Below are positions 34,086-44,330 of a stretch of 64,000 nucleotides of DNA, in pieces. Both the position numbers and the translations under genes were made by a program. The DNA is from Enterobacter dykesii. GTDB lineage: Bacteria > Pseudomonadota > Gammaproteobacteria > Enterobacterales > Enterobacteriaceae. The notes beneath the pieces are model-generated. The model saw only the letters and a list, made by a program, of their open reading frames with translations, ran no database searches and was not told the origin of the DNA. Positions within the stretch are counted from its first letter, which is position 1; each line of letters begins with the position of its first letter. The stretch is from positions 1,860,001-1,924,000 of the forward strand of contig NZ_CP126604.1 in assembly GCF_008364625.2 (NCBI RefSeq), read 5' to 3'.

Positions 34086-34604
34086 ATGAAGCGTTTTGCT
34101 CTGGCACTGGTCACGCTGGTTGTTTGCGCAGGGGCGCAGGCAGCCAGCGACGAAGTGGAAATGAATCTCGTCACCCCACAGGGTGTGGGTCAGTCCATCG
34201 GAACGGTGAAAATCACTGAAACCGATAAAGGGCTGGAGTTTGCCCCCAACCTCAAAGCCCTCCCTCCCGGTGAACATGGTTTCCATGTTCATGCCAAAGG
34301 CAGCTGTCAGCCCGCTTTAAAAGAAGGTAAACCGTCGGCGGCGGAAGCGGCAGGAGGGCACCTCGATCCGCAGCATTCCGGCAAGCATGAAGGCCCGGAG
34401 GGAATGGGGCATTTAGGCGATCTGCCCGTGCTGGTGGTGAATAACGACGGTAAAGCCACCGATCCTGTTGTCGCGCCGCGACTGAAAAAGCTGGATGAGG
34501 TGAAAGGCAAGGCGCTGATGATCCATGTCGGCGGCGACAATATGTCCGATCGGCCTAAACCGCTCGGCGGCGGCGGGGCACGCTATGCGTGCGGCGTGAT
34601 CTGA
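34086..34604 (+). CDS. sodC: Periplasmic Cu/Zn superoxide dismutase SodC
   Basis: 172 aa with a signal peptide of about 20 residues (cleavage after AQA). Copper and zinc ligands lie in [26 protein letters not shown] and HVGGDNMSD; a disulfide joins the cysteine in GSCQP to that in YACGVI. It removes superoxide in the periplasm. CGGAGG precedes the start. The last 22 bp overlap the 3' end of the convergent ydhK gene. Confidence 0.97.
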   Translation: MKRFALALVTLVVCAGAQAASDEVEMNLVTPQGVGQSIGTVKITETDKGLEFAPNLKALPPGEHGFHVHAKGSCQPALKEGKPSAAEAAGGHLDPQHSGKHEGPEGMGHLGDLPVLVVNNDGKATDPVVAPRLKKLDEVKGKALMIHVGGDNMSDRPKPLGGGGARYACGVI

Positions 34605-36616
34605 TCCCCAATCGTTCCCGGCGGCGGTGCCTGTTCCAGCTGCGAGAGCGAGCAGTGCAGGCGCCAGATTATCGAGGCCAAATCTCGGGCTGCGGGCAGA
34701 TGATGCTGTGCAAGCGTATCGCAGATCCGCTGCAGTTCATTCAGCGTGGCTTCCAGCGGCCGCTGCTGGACACCTCGCTCGCTCATTACGTCGCGCAGCA
34801 GGGAGATGCAAACATCACGAACCTGCGACAGCGGATCGGAACGCGTTTCCCACGCGCGAAGCTGCCAGACCACGTGCGAGCAGTTCAACAGCACCACGCC
34901 CCAGCGCAGCAGCCAGCGCCGGGACAGCGCGTCCTGGCTGTTATTCAGCTGGCTGACGTGATGATAGACCAGCGACTCATATTCGTTTTCACTCAGATGC
35001 GGTTTACGGCTGAGCTGATCGACAAACCCTCTGCGTAACTCCCGAATATGCCTGCGGCTCTTGCGTGCATCGGATCCGGGACGCAACACCGCAAAAGCCA
35101 GCCACGCCAGCCCCACGCCAAGGATCTTCGCCAGGTTATCATTGAGAAAATCGGCGTAATCATAAACCGGTGGATTCGTCACGGAGATAAACGAGCCCAT
35201 AAAGACAATCAGCTGGCCCCAGAGACCCGCCAGCTTAGGCATTTGCAGCTTCAGAAGCTGCATGGTGGTCAACAGGGGAAACAGGAACAGCAGGAACTGC
35301 CACAGATCGCTTATCTGCACCATCAGGCCAAACTTCACCACGAAGCTGAACAGCGACAGCAGCACCAGCGTGCGCAGCAGCAGCGTAAGCGAGTTAAACG
35401 GCGAGGCCGCAACGGAGTAAAGCACGCAGCTGATGGCGGCAAGCGTCAGGGCCGCCGTACCGGACTCCCACTGGGTGGTAATGCTCCACGCCCCCACCAG
35501 CATCAGCGCACAGAAGGTGCGAAAACCGCTCCACAGCGCTTCCAGATAGTCGGTATGGCGCGCAAGAGCCGGGCTGCCGGGGACGTTGAACTCCGTTAAT
35601 GGGGTTGCGTTTTCGACGGCCGTAATCCAGCGGCTGCTGCGCAGGTACAGGCGGCAAAAGTAGTTCAGACGCTGCCAGAAGGCGCGATGGCGGTAGTCGT
35701 ACTCGTCAGCCGGCGCGAGCGGAGCGATAATCCGCGCTACGGTGTAAATGTCCGCATCCGGGCGCGCAAGGGCCGCGAGCAGCGTTTCAATCACGGCTCG
35801 GGTGTTTTCAGGCGGCGTCGGCCAGTTGAGCAGCATCCGGCGCAGGCTGGAGATGGCGCTGGTCATGCGCAGCTGCTGGTGCAGCAGATAGTTAAGCAGG
35901 GTGTTCTGGCGGCGAAAGCGGTAGTGGCTCCAGAACGCCTGAATGCGCAACAGATTCATGGTCAGGATCTGCCCGATAACCTTTTCATGCGCGAGGCGGA
36001 TATCGTCGCTGGTATCCGGTTGCCACAGCAGGCTCGCGTGCTCCAGTAACCGGGTATGCATGGTTTTTAGCGCGGTGATGAGCGCGGTGCCGTCGGATGT
36101 GCTGGGGAGGATCATCATCATGAAGCCGCCGCTGAGGATCCCGACAATCACTTCACAGACGCGCGCCTGGGCAATATCCCACAGCTCGGTGGTGTCGAGC
36201 ACGTTAACCACCGGAAAGGCGATAATGGCGGCGGTATAGCCCGCCAGCTGGAAAGCGTAGGCGACGTTATTGGTAAAATGGGCGCAGGCCCAGGTACAGC
36301 ACCCCAGCCATGCGGCCATGCTCAGCAGGAACAGCCACGGATCGTTCAGCGTATGGCCGGCGATAATTAACGCCGCGGTGGCGCCCAGCAGGCTGCCTGC
36401 GATACGGCCAAGGCTTTTACTGATCACCCCGCCGACCGTTGGAAAACTGACCACCGCCGCAGACGTCATCGCCCAGTAGGGTTCATCCAGGTTCAGGTAA
36501 TAAGCCACAGTCAGCGCAAGACACATGGCAATGCCGTTACGCAGCGCGTACCGCCACTGGGGACGCGTCGCTTTCATCCACGGCGTGTTTTGCCAGGAGA
36601 GACCCTGCAGCTTCAT
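34583..36616 (-). CDS. ydhK: FUSC-family inner membrane transporter YdhK
   Basis: 677-aa protein of the aromatic acid exporter (FUSC/AaeB-like) family: an N-terminal block of about six membrane helices (25-175), a cytoplasmic middle (180-370), a second membrane block (370-510) and a soluble tail. With the adaptor YdhJ and the small YdhI it should form an efflux system of unknown substrate. The ATG shares a base with the ydhJ stop codon (TGATG); a GTG just before it is a second option. Order ydhI-ydhJ-ydhK is that of E. coli. Confidence 0.92.
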   Translation of the reverse strand: MKLQGLSWQNTPWMKATRPQWRYALRNGIAMCLALTVAYYLNLDEPYWAMTSAAVVSFPTVGGVISKSLGRIAGSLLGATAALIIAGHTLNDPWLFLLSMAAWLGCCTWACAHFTNNVAYAFQLAGYTAAIIAFPVVNVLDTTELWDIAQARVCEVIVGILSGGFMMMILPSTSDGTALITALKTMHTRLLEHASLLWQPDTSDDIRLAHEKVIGQILTMNLLRIQAFWSHYRFRRQNTLLNYLLHQQLRMTSAISSLRRMLLNWPTPPENTRAVIETLLAALARPDADIYTVARIIAPLAPADEYDYRHRAFWQRLNYFCRLYLRSSRWITAVENATPLTEFNVPGSPALARHTDYLEALWSGFRTFCALMLVGAWSITTQWESGTAALTLAAISCVLYSVAASPFNSLTLLLRTLVLLSLFSFVVKFGLMVQISDLWQFLLFLFPLLTTMQLLKLQMPKLAGLWGQLIVFMGSFISVTNPPVYDYADFLNDNLAKILGVGLAWLAFAVLRPGSDARKSRRHIRELRRGFVDQLSRKPHLSENEYESLVYHHVSQLNNSQDALSRRWLLRWGVVLLNCSHVVWQLRAWETRSDPLSQVRDVCISLLRDVMSERGVQQRPLEATLNELQRICDTLAQHHLPAARDLASIIWRLHCSLSQLEQAPPPGTIGDQITPHA

Positions 36617-37476
36617 CACTGGTTTCCGATGGAGACAGTGCAGGTAGTGCCGGACACCAGGGTAATGTCCTGCGGTAAACGGTCAAACTCCACGCGAACC
36701 GGAACGCGCTGGGCCAGACGCACCCAGGGAACGTTCGGCTTTATGTCCGGCACCAGTCCTGAATCCGTTTCGACGCTTTGATCGTAAATGGCGCGGCCAA
36801 TGCTGGATACGTGACCCTGTAACTTCTGCGAGCCGCTGTAAAGCGTAATAACTGCAGGCGATCCCTCGCGAATATGGCGAAGTTTGGTCTCTTCAAAATA
36901 GCCCACCACGTAGAAGGAGTGGCTGTCGACGAGGGCAAAAACGGGCTGTCCCGTGGTTGCATAATTCCCAACGCGAGCGGAAAGGTTGGTTACCCACCCG
37001 TCAACCGGCGCGGTAATCACCGTTTGGGTCAACTCCCACTGGGCCTGCTTCAGCGTGGCCTCGGCCACGTTGACGCTCGCCTGCATGGCCTTCACGTTGA
37101 TGTTGGCGGTGTCTAAATCTTCCGCTGAGATGTAGTTTTGCGACAGGTGGCGGCGGCGGTTGGCCTCGTTGTTGGCCTTTGCCAGATCCGACTGGGCTTT
37201 AGCCAGCTGCGCCTGAGCGTTCAGGATCGCAATGTGGTACGGGGTGTCGTCGATGCGGAATAAAATGTCTCCCTTTTTGACGAACTGGTTATCCTTAACC
37301 AATAGCGTCGTAATACTTCCTGATACCTGAGGGGTAATGCTGACCTGCTCGGCGCGCACTTTGCCGTCACGCGTCCAGGGCGACTGCATATAAAAATTCC
37401 ACATCCACCATCCCGCAACCAGAGCGAGGGCAAGGACAAACAGGGTGGAAAAGTACTTTAGCGTTTTCAGAGACAT
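36616..37476 (-). CDS. ydhJ: Membrane fusion protein YdhJ (HlyD/EmrA-AaeA family)
   Basis: 286-aa periplasmic adaptor anchored by one N-terminal helix (about 7-25, [18 protein letters not shown]). Order: lipoyl/biotinyl half-domain ([25 protein letters not shown]), alpha-hairpin (about 75-135), second half-domain ([18 protein letters not shown]) and beta-barrel. ATG 37476 (MSLKTLKYF) is chosen over the extended frame to 37512, since it follows the DUF1656 gene stop by 2 bp and fits the 285-aa E. coli protein. Confidence 0.93.
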   Translation of the reverse strand: MSLKTLKYFSTLFVLALALVAGWWMWNFYMQSPWTRDGKVRAEQVSITPQVSGSITTLLVKDNQFVKKGDILFRIDDTPYHIAILNAQAQLAKAQSDLAKANNEANRRRHLSQNYISAEDLDTANINVKAMQASVNVAEATLKQAQWELTQTVITAPVDGWVTNLSARVGNYATTGQPVFALVDSHSFYVVGYFEETKLRHIREGSPAVITLYSGSQKLQGHVSSIGRAIYDQSVETDSGLVPDIKPNVPWVRLAQRVPVRVEFDRLPQDITLVSGTTCTVSIGNQ

Positions 37477-37478
37477 AT

Positions 37479-37715
37479 TCACCACGCAGTCAAAACGGCA
37501 AGGCCCAGGCATACGGAAAGGGCAAACAGGGAAAGATCCATCAGCATGGGATGCCAGATTTCGCCGGAGTACATCCAGTCGCGAAGCAGACGATGCGCGA
37601 TGAGCCAGAGGATAAAGCCCACCAGAACGGCCTTAAACAGGGGAGGAAAGTAGACTGACGCACCGAAGATCAGGTCCTGAAGGGGTAAACCCTCCGAGCG
37701 ATGAAAAAACGTCAC
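37479..37715 (-). CDS. ydhI: DUF1656 small membrane protein YdhI
   Basis: 78 aa, two membrane helices (about 24-42 and 58-76), starting [25 protein letters not shown] without the extra residues. DUF1656 proteins are constant partners of FUSC exporters, similar to AaeX. It opens the ydhIJK operon and diverges from slyA. Confidence 0.9.
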   Translation of the reverse strand: MTFFHRSEGLPLQDLIFGASVYFPPLFKAVLVGFILWLIAHRLLRDWMYSGEIWHPMLMDLSLFALSVCLGLAVLTAW

Positions 37716-37870
37716 GGGCAGAAATCCTTTGCAGTGAACAGAATGCCGCGTTGGCTTGTCTTAGTATGATGAAGCATCACGATTCAGTGTAAGTCATACT
37801 TTTAAGTTCGATGAATGCAGTATTGCATTTGTTTTGGCAATACAAATGCTGCACACTATTCTAAAATCAG

Positions 37871-37891
37871 TATAATAACTTAGCAAGCTAA
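37871..37891 (+). promoter_or_regulatory. slyA -10 element and SlyA operator
   Basis: A perfect TATAAT (37871-37876) followed at 37880-37891 by TTAGCAAGCTAA, the exact palindromic SlyA recognition sequence described for Salmonella. Placed just after the -10, it should give autorepression. Confidence 0.85.
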
Positions 37892-37907
37892 TTATAAGGA
37901 GATGAAA

Positions 37908-38342
37908 TTGGAATCGCCATTAGGTTCTGATCTGGCAAGGTTGGTACGCGTCTGGCGTGCTCTGATTGACCATCGCCTGAAACCTCTGGAACTCACACAG
38001 ACGCATTGGGTCACTCTGCACAACATTCATCAGCTGCCGCCCGAACAGTCGCAAATTCAACTGGCAAAAGCGATAGGGATTGAGCAACCGTCGCTGGTGC
38101 GCACGCTTGACCAGCTGGAAGAGAAGGGGTTGATCTCGCGGCAAACCTGCGCCAGCGATCGTCGCGCCAAGCGGATTAAACTCACCGAGAAAGCGGCACC
38201 TATAATCACGGAAATGGAAGCCGTGATTACGAAGACGCGCGGTGAAATCCTGTCTGGCGTTTCACCGGCGGAGCTGGAAATGCTCATCAGCCTCATTGGG
38301 CGCCTCGAGCAAAACATCCATGAGCTACAGTCGCGCGACTGA
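37908..38342 (+). CDS. slyA: MarR-type regulator SlyA
   Basis: 144 aa, the E. coli/Salmonella length, starting from TTG. A dimeric winged-helix protein (DNA-binding part about 48-110: [30 protein letters not shown] then the wing SDRRAKRI) that relieves H-NS silencing and controls envelope and stress genes. ATG 37902 in frame touches AAGGAG directly (no spacer), while TTG 37908 is six bases away, so TTG is the start. A strong terminator follows. The divergent ydhIJK operon is the E. coli arrangement. Confidence 0.97.
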   Translation: MESPLGSDLARLVRVWRALIDHRLKPLELTQTHWVTLHNIHQLPPEQSQIQLAKAIGIEQPSLVRTLDQLEEKGLISRQTCASDRRAKRIKLTEKAAPIITEMEAVITKTRGEILSGVSPAELEMLISLIGRLEQNIHELQSRD

Positions 38343-38348
38343 CAAACA

Positions 38349-38380
38349 ACAAGGCCTTGCAGCAGCAAGGCCTTTTTTTT
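38349..38380 (+). terminator. slyA terminator
   Basis: Stem AAGGCCTTGC/GCAAGGCCTT with a four-base loop followed by eight T residues. The T-run runs into the last codon of the convergent diguanylate cyclase gene. Confidence 0.92.
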
Positions 38381-39740
38381 ACTTAAAGACGACCACGCGG
38401 TTACGGCCTGTCTCCTTCGCTTCATACATCGCTTTGTCGGCATTTTCCACGCACGTTTCTGCGGCTATCGCGGGAGACGTCGCCGTATACACCCCCATGC
38501 TGATGGTGATTGGCTCCGGTAGTTGACCGCCGCTGCTGGCGTTATCGAAGCTGCTCAGATTTAACCGTATGCGTTCCGCGACCTGGTACGCCGCGTCTGA
38601 TGAGGTGTTGGCCAGCATCAGAACAAACTCCTCACCACCGATACGCGCCGCGATGTCCTGCGGACGTACTGAATCCATCAGCAGATTAGCGACAAACTGC
38701 AGGACCTTGTCGCCCTGAAGATGCCCGTAGGTGTCGTTGATACGCTTGAAGCGATCGAGATCGCTGACGATGACGGAAACCGGGCGGCTGGGTTTGGCGA
38801 TATCCAGCGCCTGCTTTAATGATTCATAAAAATAGCTGCGGTTATACAGGCGGGTGAGCGGGTCGCGAATGGAGTTCTGGTAGGACTGCTGATACTTAAC
38901 GTGTGAGTCGCGATACAGCCTGAAAACATCGTAGAGCAGAACAAAAATGATCATCAGCGTGGCGACAGTTTCAAATAAGCGGGCGCGATACCAGGAGATA
39001 TCTTCTACATGTCCACCCACTAACAGCATTGAGAGCGTGACGATATAGCAGACGCACAGAAAATTACCGCCCACCCAGAATAAGTTACGTATGCGCGTAA
39101 TAAACATCAGCGTGGCTAATGTGACCACCCAGAGTGCAATTAATGCAATATTAATGAAGTGGCTCCAGAGAACCATAAACTCACGGGTTTCATTATCAAC
39201 AAGATCAATGGATAAAAAAGAAGAATGACTGGAATACATCCAGGCCAATCCTACTGCAAAGACGGTAAAGAGAAACTCGCCGCTCACAATAGCGATATGC
39301 GCCGGCCGTGAAAGGGGACAATTGCGCGTGGTATAAAGTATTGCCGAAACGATTATTAACACCGCCATTATAAGATGGCGGAACATATAGAAGATCATCG
39401 CATCGTTGTAGTTCACCGCGTTGAACTGATAGAGGTCCAGCCAGGCGGGAAAGCTGCACAGCGTTCCGACCATCAGCGATGCCGACCCGGCAAAGGCAAA
39501 AGCAAGCGATACCAGATACAACCTTTTTCGGTCACACCAGTATTTCATTGCCATAAAGCAGGCAATAAACAGATCAAACACCAGTAGAAATATGGTGAGC
39601 GTAGGGAACAAGTGAGACGAAAAGGTTGGAACCCATTCGGCAATTTTTGAAAACAAGGCGTGTAATATGCTGATAACAGCAATGCAACCCAGGCAGAACG
39701 AGATATAACGACCTTTTACAGAACGATGATTCGCAAACAT
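38379..39740 (-). CDS. Membrane-bound diguanylate cyclase (GGEEF)
   Basis: 453 aa. Residues 10-275 hold seven or eight hydrophobic helices, an integral-membrane sensor that looks like MASE4 (as in E. coli CdgI). The GGDEF domain (about 285-453) has an intact active site GGEEF (368-372) and, five residues before it, the inhibitory I-site R359-P-Q-D362; DSDLDRFKRIND-type metal motif is VIVSDLDRFKRIND. It should therefore make cyclic di-GMP from two GTP and be limited by product. E. coli has no gene here, so it is inserted between slyA and slyB. Signal unknown. Confidence 0.9.
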   Translation of the reverse strand: MFANHRSVKGRYISFCLGCIAVISILHALFSKIAEWVPTFSSHLFPTLTIFLLVFDLFIACFMAMKYWCDRKRLYLVSLAFAFAGSASLMVGTLCSFPAWLDLYQFNAVNYNDAMIFYMFRHLIMAVLIIVSAILYTTRNCPLSRPAHIAIVSGEFLFTVFAVGLAWMYSSHSSFLSIDLVDNETREFMVLWSHFINIALIALWVVTLATLMFITRIRNLFWVGGNFLCVCYIVTLSMLLVGGHVEDISWYRARLFETVATLMIIFVLLYDVFRLYRDSHVKYQQSYQNSIRDPLTRLYNRSYFYESLKQALDIAKPSRPVSVIVSDLDRFKRINDTYGHLQGDKVLQFVANLLMDSVRPQDIAARIGGEEFVLMLANTSSDAAYQVAERIRLNLSSFDNASSGGQLPEPITISMGVYTATSPAIAAETCVENADKAMYEAKETGRNRVVVFK

Positions 39741-39903
39741 ATATGGCTTTAATGACTTTATAATGAATTAAGGTGAGGGTATTGCGAAGAGTTTAATCAA
39801 TTAGCGCGCTAAATACTTTGCGCAGAAACAATATATGGCGAGGTTAATAATGGATAGGGTGAGTGTATTTTGTAAATATATTTGTGGGAGTGATAAATAA
39901 TGT

Positions 39904-39937
39904 AAATGGATGTGGCCTGATGACCACATCCATTTTT
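39904..39937. terminator. Hairpin downstream of slyB
   Basis: Stem AATGGATGTGG/CCACATCCATT with an eight-base loop, starting three bases past the slyB stop codon. T-rich sequence follows on the plus strand, less on the minus strand. Confidence 0.7.
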
Positions 39938-39939
39938 AA

Positions 39940-40407
39940 TTAACGTGGAGAAACGGTCACCTGACTTCCGTTGCTTGCCAGAACAACGCGCTGGCCTGCA
40001 GAGAAGCGGGTGCTGCCTTGTTTCTGGACAACCATGATCGTGCTGCCGTCGTCTTTACGAATTTCCAGCTCTACGCCCTGGGTTTTGTTCATCGCACCCT
40101 GAACGCCCTGGCCAGCTACACCACCCGCAACGGCGCCTGCGGCCGTCGCCAGAGAGCGGCCAGTGCCGCCGCCAACGGTATTACCCAGGAAACCACCCAG
40201 CACGGCACCGCCGATCGCGCCCATCACGTTGTTTTCATCACCACCCTGGATCTGTACAGGGCGTGCATTAACAACGGTACCGTAAGTCACGTTCTGAACC
40301 TGTTTCGCTTCAGAAGCGCTGTAAACGTCGCCAGAAAGTGAACTGTCATTCACACAGCCAGCCAGAGTTAAACCAATCAGCGAAACGCCCAGTACACGTA
40401 AAATCAT
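39940..40407 (-). CDS. slyB: Outer membrane lipoprotein SlyB
   Basis: 155 aa, E. coli length. Lipobox LAGC with C18 as lipidated residue; then a glycine-zipper (Rick-17kDa/OmpA-like 2TM) stretch about 60-105 rich in G and A (IGGAVLGGFLGNTVGGG, AAGAVAGGVAGQGV). A major PhoPQ-regulated lipoprotein reported to form ring-like assemblies that steady outer-membrane proteins under stress. A PhoP-type box lies upstream. Confidence 0.96.
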   Translation of the reverse strand: MILRVLGVSLIGLTLAGCVNDSSLSGDVYSASEAKQVQNVTYGTVVNARPVQIQGGDENNVMGAIGGAVLGGFLGNTVGGGTGRSLATAAGAVAGGVAGQGVQGAMNKTQGVELEIRKDDGSTIMVVQKQGSTRFSAGQRVVLASNGSQVTVSPR

Positions 40408-40512
40408 TTGAATCTCCTGTTCACCAAAAACGCCCGATTGGGGGCATCCGTTATGGCTAAATTATATGGCATAAGCGGCCATAGTTCATATCTTTGCACT
40501 AACAATAAGAAA

Positions 40513-40547
40513 ATTGTACTTGAATTTGACTTAACGAGACATAAACA
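40513..40547 (-). promoter_or_regulatory. slyB promoter with PhoP box
   Basis: TGTTTA-N5-CGTTAA (40531-40547) matches the PhoP box KGTTTA-N5-KGTTTA at 6 and 4 of 6; 12 bp later is a -10 TACAAT (40513-40518), exactly the spacing of PhoP-activated promoters. Confidence 0.7.
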
Positions 40548-40662
40548 GGATCCGCCCGCGTAACCCGTCTGACATTGTTAAAAAATATTATCGCCGGATG
40601 GCAAAGCTGCGCCGTTTATGGTTGAGTGGATATCCTTAGCCCACGCAACGTAAGGAAAGCGC

Positions 40663-41787
40663 ATGAAATCGGGTCGCTACATTGGTGTGATGTCAGGCAC
40701 CAGTCTGGATGGTGTAGATGTCGTTCTGGCCGCCATTGACGAAAACATGGTGGCGCAGCAGGCGAGCCTGACCTGGCCAATCCCCATTTCACTGAAAGAG
40801 GATATTCTGAGCATCTGTCAGGGGCAGCAGCTGACTCTCTCCCAGCTTGGACAACTTGATGTCCGCCTGGGGGCGCTGTTTGCGGATGCGGTGCAGGCTT
40901 TGATGCAAAAAGAACATCTTCGCCCGCAGGATGTGGTGGCCATCGGGTGTCACGGACAAACGGTCTGGCATGAACCCGGCGGAGATGCCCCACATACCCT
41001 GCAAATCGGTGATAACAACCAGATTGTAGCGAAGACGGGCGTGACGGTGGTTGGCGATTTCCGTCGGCGCGATATCGCCCTTGGCGGGCAGGGCGCGCCG
41101 CTGGTGCCCGCGTTCCATCAGGCGTTACTGGCGCACCCTTCAGAACGGCGCATGGTGCTCAACATTGGTGGGATTGCCAATCTGTCGATGCTCATCCCTG
41201 GGCAGCCCGTACGCGGCTACGATACCGGCCCGGGCAATATGTTAATGGACGCCTGGATCTGGCGTCAGTGCGGTCAACCGTATGATAAAAACGCGGAGTG
41301 GGCGAGCGGGGGGAAAGTGATTATCCCGCTGCTGCAGTCCATGCTGAGCGATCCGTATTTTGCTTTACCGGCACCGAAAAGTACCGGGCGTGAATACTTC
41401 AACTTTAGCTGGCTTGAGCGCCAGCTGGCGTCATTCCCGGCGCTTGCGCCGCAGGATGTCCAGGCGACGCTTGCCGAACTCACGGCCGTGTCGATCTCCG
41501 AACAGGTTCTGCTCAGCGGCGGCTGTGAGCGCCTGCTGGTGTGCGGTGGGGGAAGCCGTAACCCGCTGGTGATGGCGCGTCTTGCGGGGCTACTGCCGGG
41601 TACAGAAGTGACCACGACCGATGAGGCCGGCATCAGCGGGGATGATATGGAGGCGCTGGCTTTCGCCTGGCTCGCCTGGCGCACCATTGCCGGATTGCCT
41701 GGCAACTTGCCATCGGTAACCGGTGCACGTGAGGCGAGCGTCCTTGGGGCGATTTTCCCGGCAAATCCTCGTCATAATCAGAGTTAA
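40663..41787 (+). CDS. anmK: Anhydro-N-acetylmuramic acid kinase AnmK
   Basis: 374 aa (E. coli 369). Cleaves and phosphorylates 1,6-anhydro-MurNAc with ATP to MurNAc-6-phosphate in cell-wall recycling. ASKHA fold: phosphate-1 loop [15 protein letters not shown] (about 8-22), [12 protein letters not shown], catalytic [19 protein letters not shown] and the C-terminal [22 protein letters not shown] precedes the ATG. A short spacer with a small leader ORF separates it from mliC; the order anmK-mliC-pdxH-tyrS-pdxY is that of E. coli. Confidence 0.97.
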   Translation: MKSGRYIGVMSGTSLDGVDVVLAAIDENMVAQQASLTWPIPISLKEDILSICQGQQLTLSQLGQLDVRLGALFADAVQALMQKEHLRPQDVVAIGCHGQTVWHEPGGDAPHTLQIGDNNQIVAKTGVTVVGDFRRRDIALGGQGAPLVPAFHQALLAHPSERRMVLNIGGIANLSMLIPGQPVRGYDTGPGNMLMDAWIWRQCGQPYDKNAEWASGGKVIIPLLQSMLSDPYFALPAPKSTGREYFNFSWLERQLASFPALAPQDVQATLAELTAVSISEQVLLSGGCERLLVCGGGSRNPLVMARLAGLLPGTEVTTTDEAGISGDDMEALAFAWLAWRTIAGLPGNLPSVTGAREASVLGAIFPANPRHNQS

Positions 41788-41830
41788 CTGAAATTCAGCG
41801 CGGCGCGTCGTCGTTAGAATGGAACGAAAC

Positions 41831-41884
41831 AGGAGGGCAGCCATGCCCTCCAGGACCAGGAAAGTCTTCGGAATACGCCCATGA
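41831..41884 (+). other. Upstream ORF with sequestered ribosome site ahead of mliC
   Basis: A strong site AGGAGG (41831-41836) leads to ATG 41843 and a 13-codon [16 protein letters not shown], whose TGA overlaps the mliC ATG by four bases (ATGA). The arms GGAGGGCA (41832-41839) and TGCCCTCC (41844-41851) are exact inverted repeats with a four-base loop, so this ribosome site can be hidden in a stem. mliC itself has only a weak site. Confidence 0.5.
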
Positions 41885-42204
41885 AAAAACTTCTTCTTAT
41901 TGCCGCCCCTTTATTGCTGTCAGGATGCAGCGTCTATAACCAGCTCCTTGAGCGCATGCAGACCGATACGCTGGAGTATCGCTGCGACGAAAAACCGCTG
42001 ACTGTGAAGCTCAACAATCCACGCCAGGAAGCCAGTTTTGTTTACGACAATAAATTGCTGACGCTGAAGCAGGGCATTTCAGCCTCAGGCGCCCGCTACA
42101 CCGATGGTATCTACGTCTTCTGGTCGAAAGGCGACGGCGCCACGGTCTACAAACGCGACCGCATTGTGCTGAACAATTGTCAGCTCGAAAATCCGAAGCG
42201 TTGA
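41881..42204 (+). CDS. mliC: Membrane-bound lysozyme inhibitor MliC (YdhA)
   Basis: 107-aa lipoprotein. Signal peptide with lipobox LSGC (C16). The mature domain is the MliC/PliC fold, an eight-stranded barrel with the loop [21 protein letters not shown], whose Ser/Lys insert into the lysozyme active site. It protects the wall from host c-type lysozyme. The start codon overlaps the upstream 13-codon ORF. Confidence 0.95.
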   Translation: MKKLLLIAAPLLLSGCSVYNQLLERMQTDTLEYRCDEKPLTVKLNNPRQEASFVYDNKLLTLKQGISASGARYTDGIYVFWSKGDGATVYKRDRIVLNNCQLENPKR

Positions 42205-42261
42205 GATTTTTACAGGGGCGGCGCACAATAGCGCCACCCACTCTCAATGTCAGCTAACGCC

Positions 42262-42918
42262 ATGTCAGATAACGACGAACTGCAGCAAATTGCGCATCTG
42301 CGCCGTGAATACACTAAAGGCGGCCTGCGTCGCCAGGATCTTCCCGCTGAACCCCTCGTGCTTTTTGAACGCTGGCTGAAACAGGCCTGCGAAGCGAAAC
42401 TCGCCGACCCAACCGCCATGGTTGTCGCGACGGTGGATGAAAACGGCCAACCGTATCAGCGCATCGTATTGCTCAAGCATTATGACGAGAAAGGGCTGGT
42501 GTTCTATACCAACCTCGGCAGCCGCAAGGCGCACCATTTAGAAAACAATCCGCGTATCAGCCTGCTGTTCCCCTGGCACATGCTGGAACGTCAGGTAATG
42601 GTCACCGGCAAGGCGGAACGCCTCTCAACTCTGGAAGTGGTAAAGTATTTCCACAGCCGCCCGCGTGACAGCCAGATTGGCGCCTGGGTATCAAAACAGT
42701 CGAGCCGCATTTCCGCCCGCGGCGTGCTGGAAAGTAAATTCCTGGAACTGAAGCAGAAGTTCCAGCAGGGTGAAATTCCTCTGCCAAGCTTCTGGGGCGG
42801 GTTCCGCATCCCGATTGAGCAGATGGAGTTCTGGCAGGGGGGCGAACATCGCCTGCATGACCGCTTTTTATACCAGCGCGAGAATGGCGGCTGGAAAATC
42901 GACAGACTGGCACCGTAA
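42262..42918 (+). CDS. pdxH: Pyridoxine 5'-phosphate oxidase PdxH
   Basis: 218 aa, the E. coli length. FMN-dependent oxidase that turns pyridoxine- or pyridoxamine-phosphate into pyridoxal 5'-phosphate, feeding the several PLP enzymes in this window. Typical RRxYxxGGL ([14 protein letters not shown]), FMN-binding [13 protein letters not shown] and [17 protein letters not shown], and C-terminal [18 protein letters not shown] 42247 is in frame, but [15 protein letters not shown] at 42262 is the known N terminus. Neither has a strong ribosome site. Confidence 0.96.
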   Translation: MSDNDELQQIAHLRREYTKGGLRRQDLPAEPLVLFERWLKQACEAKLADPTAMVVATVDENGQPYQRIVLLKHYDEKGLVFYTNLGSRKAHHLENNPRISLLFPWHMLERQVMVTGKAERLSTLEVVKYFHSRPRDSQIGAWVSKQSSRISARGVLESKFLELKQKFQQGEIPLPSFWGGFRIPIEQMEFWQGGEHRLHDRFLYQRENGGWKIDRLAP

Positions 42919-43043
42919 TCCCCGAAATTTGTTGATTTAAGCGCTAGCGCACACCGCGCTTGCGCTTTATTCTATGGTCCTTTCGCATCAGGCGAAAAGT
43001 CGTGTACCGGCAAAGGTGCAGTCGTTTATACATGGAGAATTTG

Positions 43044-44318
43044 ATGGCAAGCAGTAACTTGATTAAACAATTGCAAGAGCGGGGCCTCGTGGCCCAGGTG
43101 ACGGACGAGGAAGCGTTAGCAGAGCGACTGGCGCAAGGCCCGATCGCGCTCTATTGCGGCTTCGATCCCACCGCTGACAGCTTGCATTTGGGGCATCTTG
43201 TTCCATTGTTATGCCTGAAACGCTTCCAGATGGCGGGCCATAAGCCTGTTGCGCTGGTGGGCGGCGCGACCGGCCTGATTGGTGACCCAAGCTTTAAAGC
43301 CGCTGAGCGTAAACTGAACACCGAAGATACCGTGCAGGAGTGGGTAGATAAGATCCGCAAACAGGTTGCACCGTTCCTCGACTTCAACTGTGGTGATAAC
43401 TCTGCCATTGCCGCGAACAACTACGACTGGTTTGGCAGCATGAACGTGCTGACCTTCCTGCGCGACATCGGCAAGCACTTCTCTGTTAACCAGATGATTA
43501 ACAAAGAGGCCGTGAAGCAGCGTCTGAACCGTGACGACCAGGGCATCTCCTTTACCGAATTCTCCTACAACCTGCTGCAGGGCTATGACTTTGCCTGCCT
43601 GAACAAGCTGCACGGTGTTTCCCTGCAGATTGGCGGTTCCGATCAGTGGGGTAACATCACCTCCGGTATCGACCTGACCCGTCGTCTGCACCAGAACCAG
43701 GTCTTCGGTCTGACCGTTCCGCTAATCACCAAAGCCGACGGCACCAAATTTGGTAAAACCGAAGGTGGCGCGGTATGGCTCGATCCGAAGAAAACCAGCC
43801 CGTACAAGTTCTACCAGTTCTGGATCAACACGGCAGATGCCGATGTTTACCGCTTCCTGAAGTTCTTCACCTTTATGGACATTGAAGAGATCAACGCGCT
43901 GGAAGAAGAAGACAAGAACAGCGGTAAAGCCCCGCGCGCCCAGTACGTGCTGGCGGACGAAGTCACCAAACTTGTTCACGGTGAAGAAGGTCTGGCCGCG
44001 GCAAAACGTATTACCGCAAGCCTGTTCAACGGTACCCTGAGCGATCTGAGCGAAGCGGACTTCGAACAGCTGGCGCAGGACGGCGTGCCGATGGTTGAGA
44101 TGGAAAAAGGGGCTGATCTGATGCAGGCGCTGGTGGACTCTGAGCTCCAGCCTTCGCGCGGTCAGGCGCGTAAAACCATCGCGTCTAACGCTATCACCAT
44201 CAACGGTGAGAAACAGGCCGACCCGGAATACACCTTCGTTGACGGCGACCGTCTGTATGGACGCTACACGCTGCTGCGTCGCGGTAAGAAAAACTACTGC
44301 CTTGTCTGCTGGAAATAA
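43044..44318 (+). CDS. tyrS: Tyrosyl-tRNA synthetase TyrS
   Basis: 424 aa, the E. coli length. Class I synthetase that charges tRNA-Tyr. HIGH-type motif HLGH (48-51), tyrosine-binding [19 protein letters not shown]-type [11 protein letters not shown] (about 235), and a C-terminal S4-like RNA-binding domain ([16 protein letters not shown]). The open frame from 42960 is ignored, since [10 protein letters not shown] with TGGAG upstream is the conserved start. Confidence 0.99.
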   Translation: MASSNLIKQLQERGLVAQVTDEEALAERLAQGPIALYCGFDPTADSLHLGHLVPLLCLKRFQMAGHKPVALVGGATGLIGDPSFKAAERKLNTEDTVQEWVDKIRKQVAPFLDFNCGDNSAIAANNYDWFGSMNVLTFLRDIGKHFSVNQMINKEAVKQRLNRDDQGISFTEFSYNLLQGYDFACLNKLHGVSLQIGGSDQWGNITSGIDLTRRLHQNQVFGLTVPLITKADGTKFGKTEGGAVWLDPKKTSPYKFYQFWINTADADVYRFLKFFTFMDIEEINALEEEDKNSGKAPRAQYVLADEVTKLVHGEEGLAAAKRITASLFNGTLSDLSEADFEQLAQDGVPMVEMEKGADLMQALVDSELQPSRGQARKTIASNAITINGEKQADPEYTFVDGDRLYGRYTLLRRGKKNYCLVCWK

Positions 44319-44330
44319 GTAACAGTCTCC

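Noticed and set aside
42247..42261. Five-residue N-terminal extension of PdxH from ATG 42247
   Set aside because: The 218-aa start at 42262 matches the known protein; the extension has no ribosome site.
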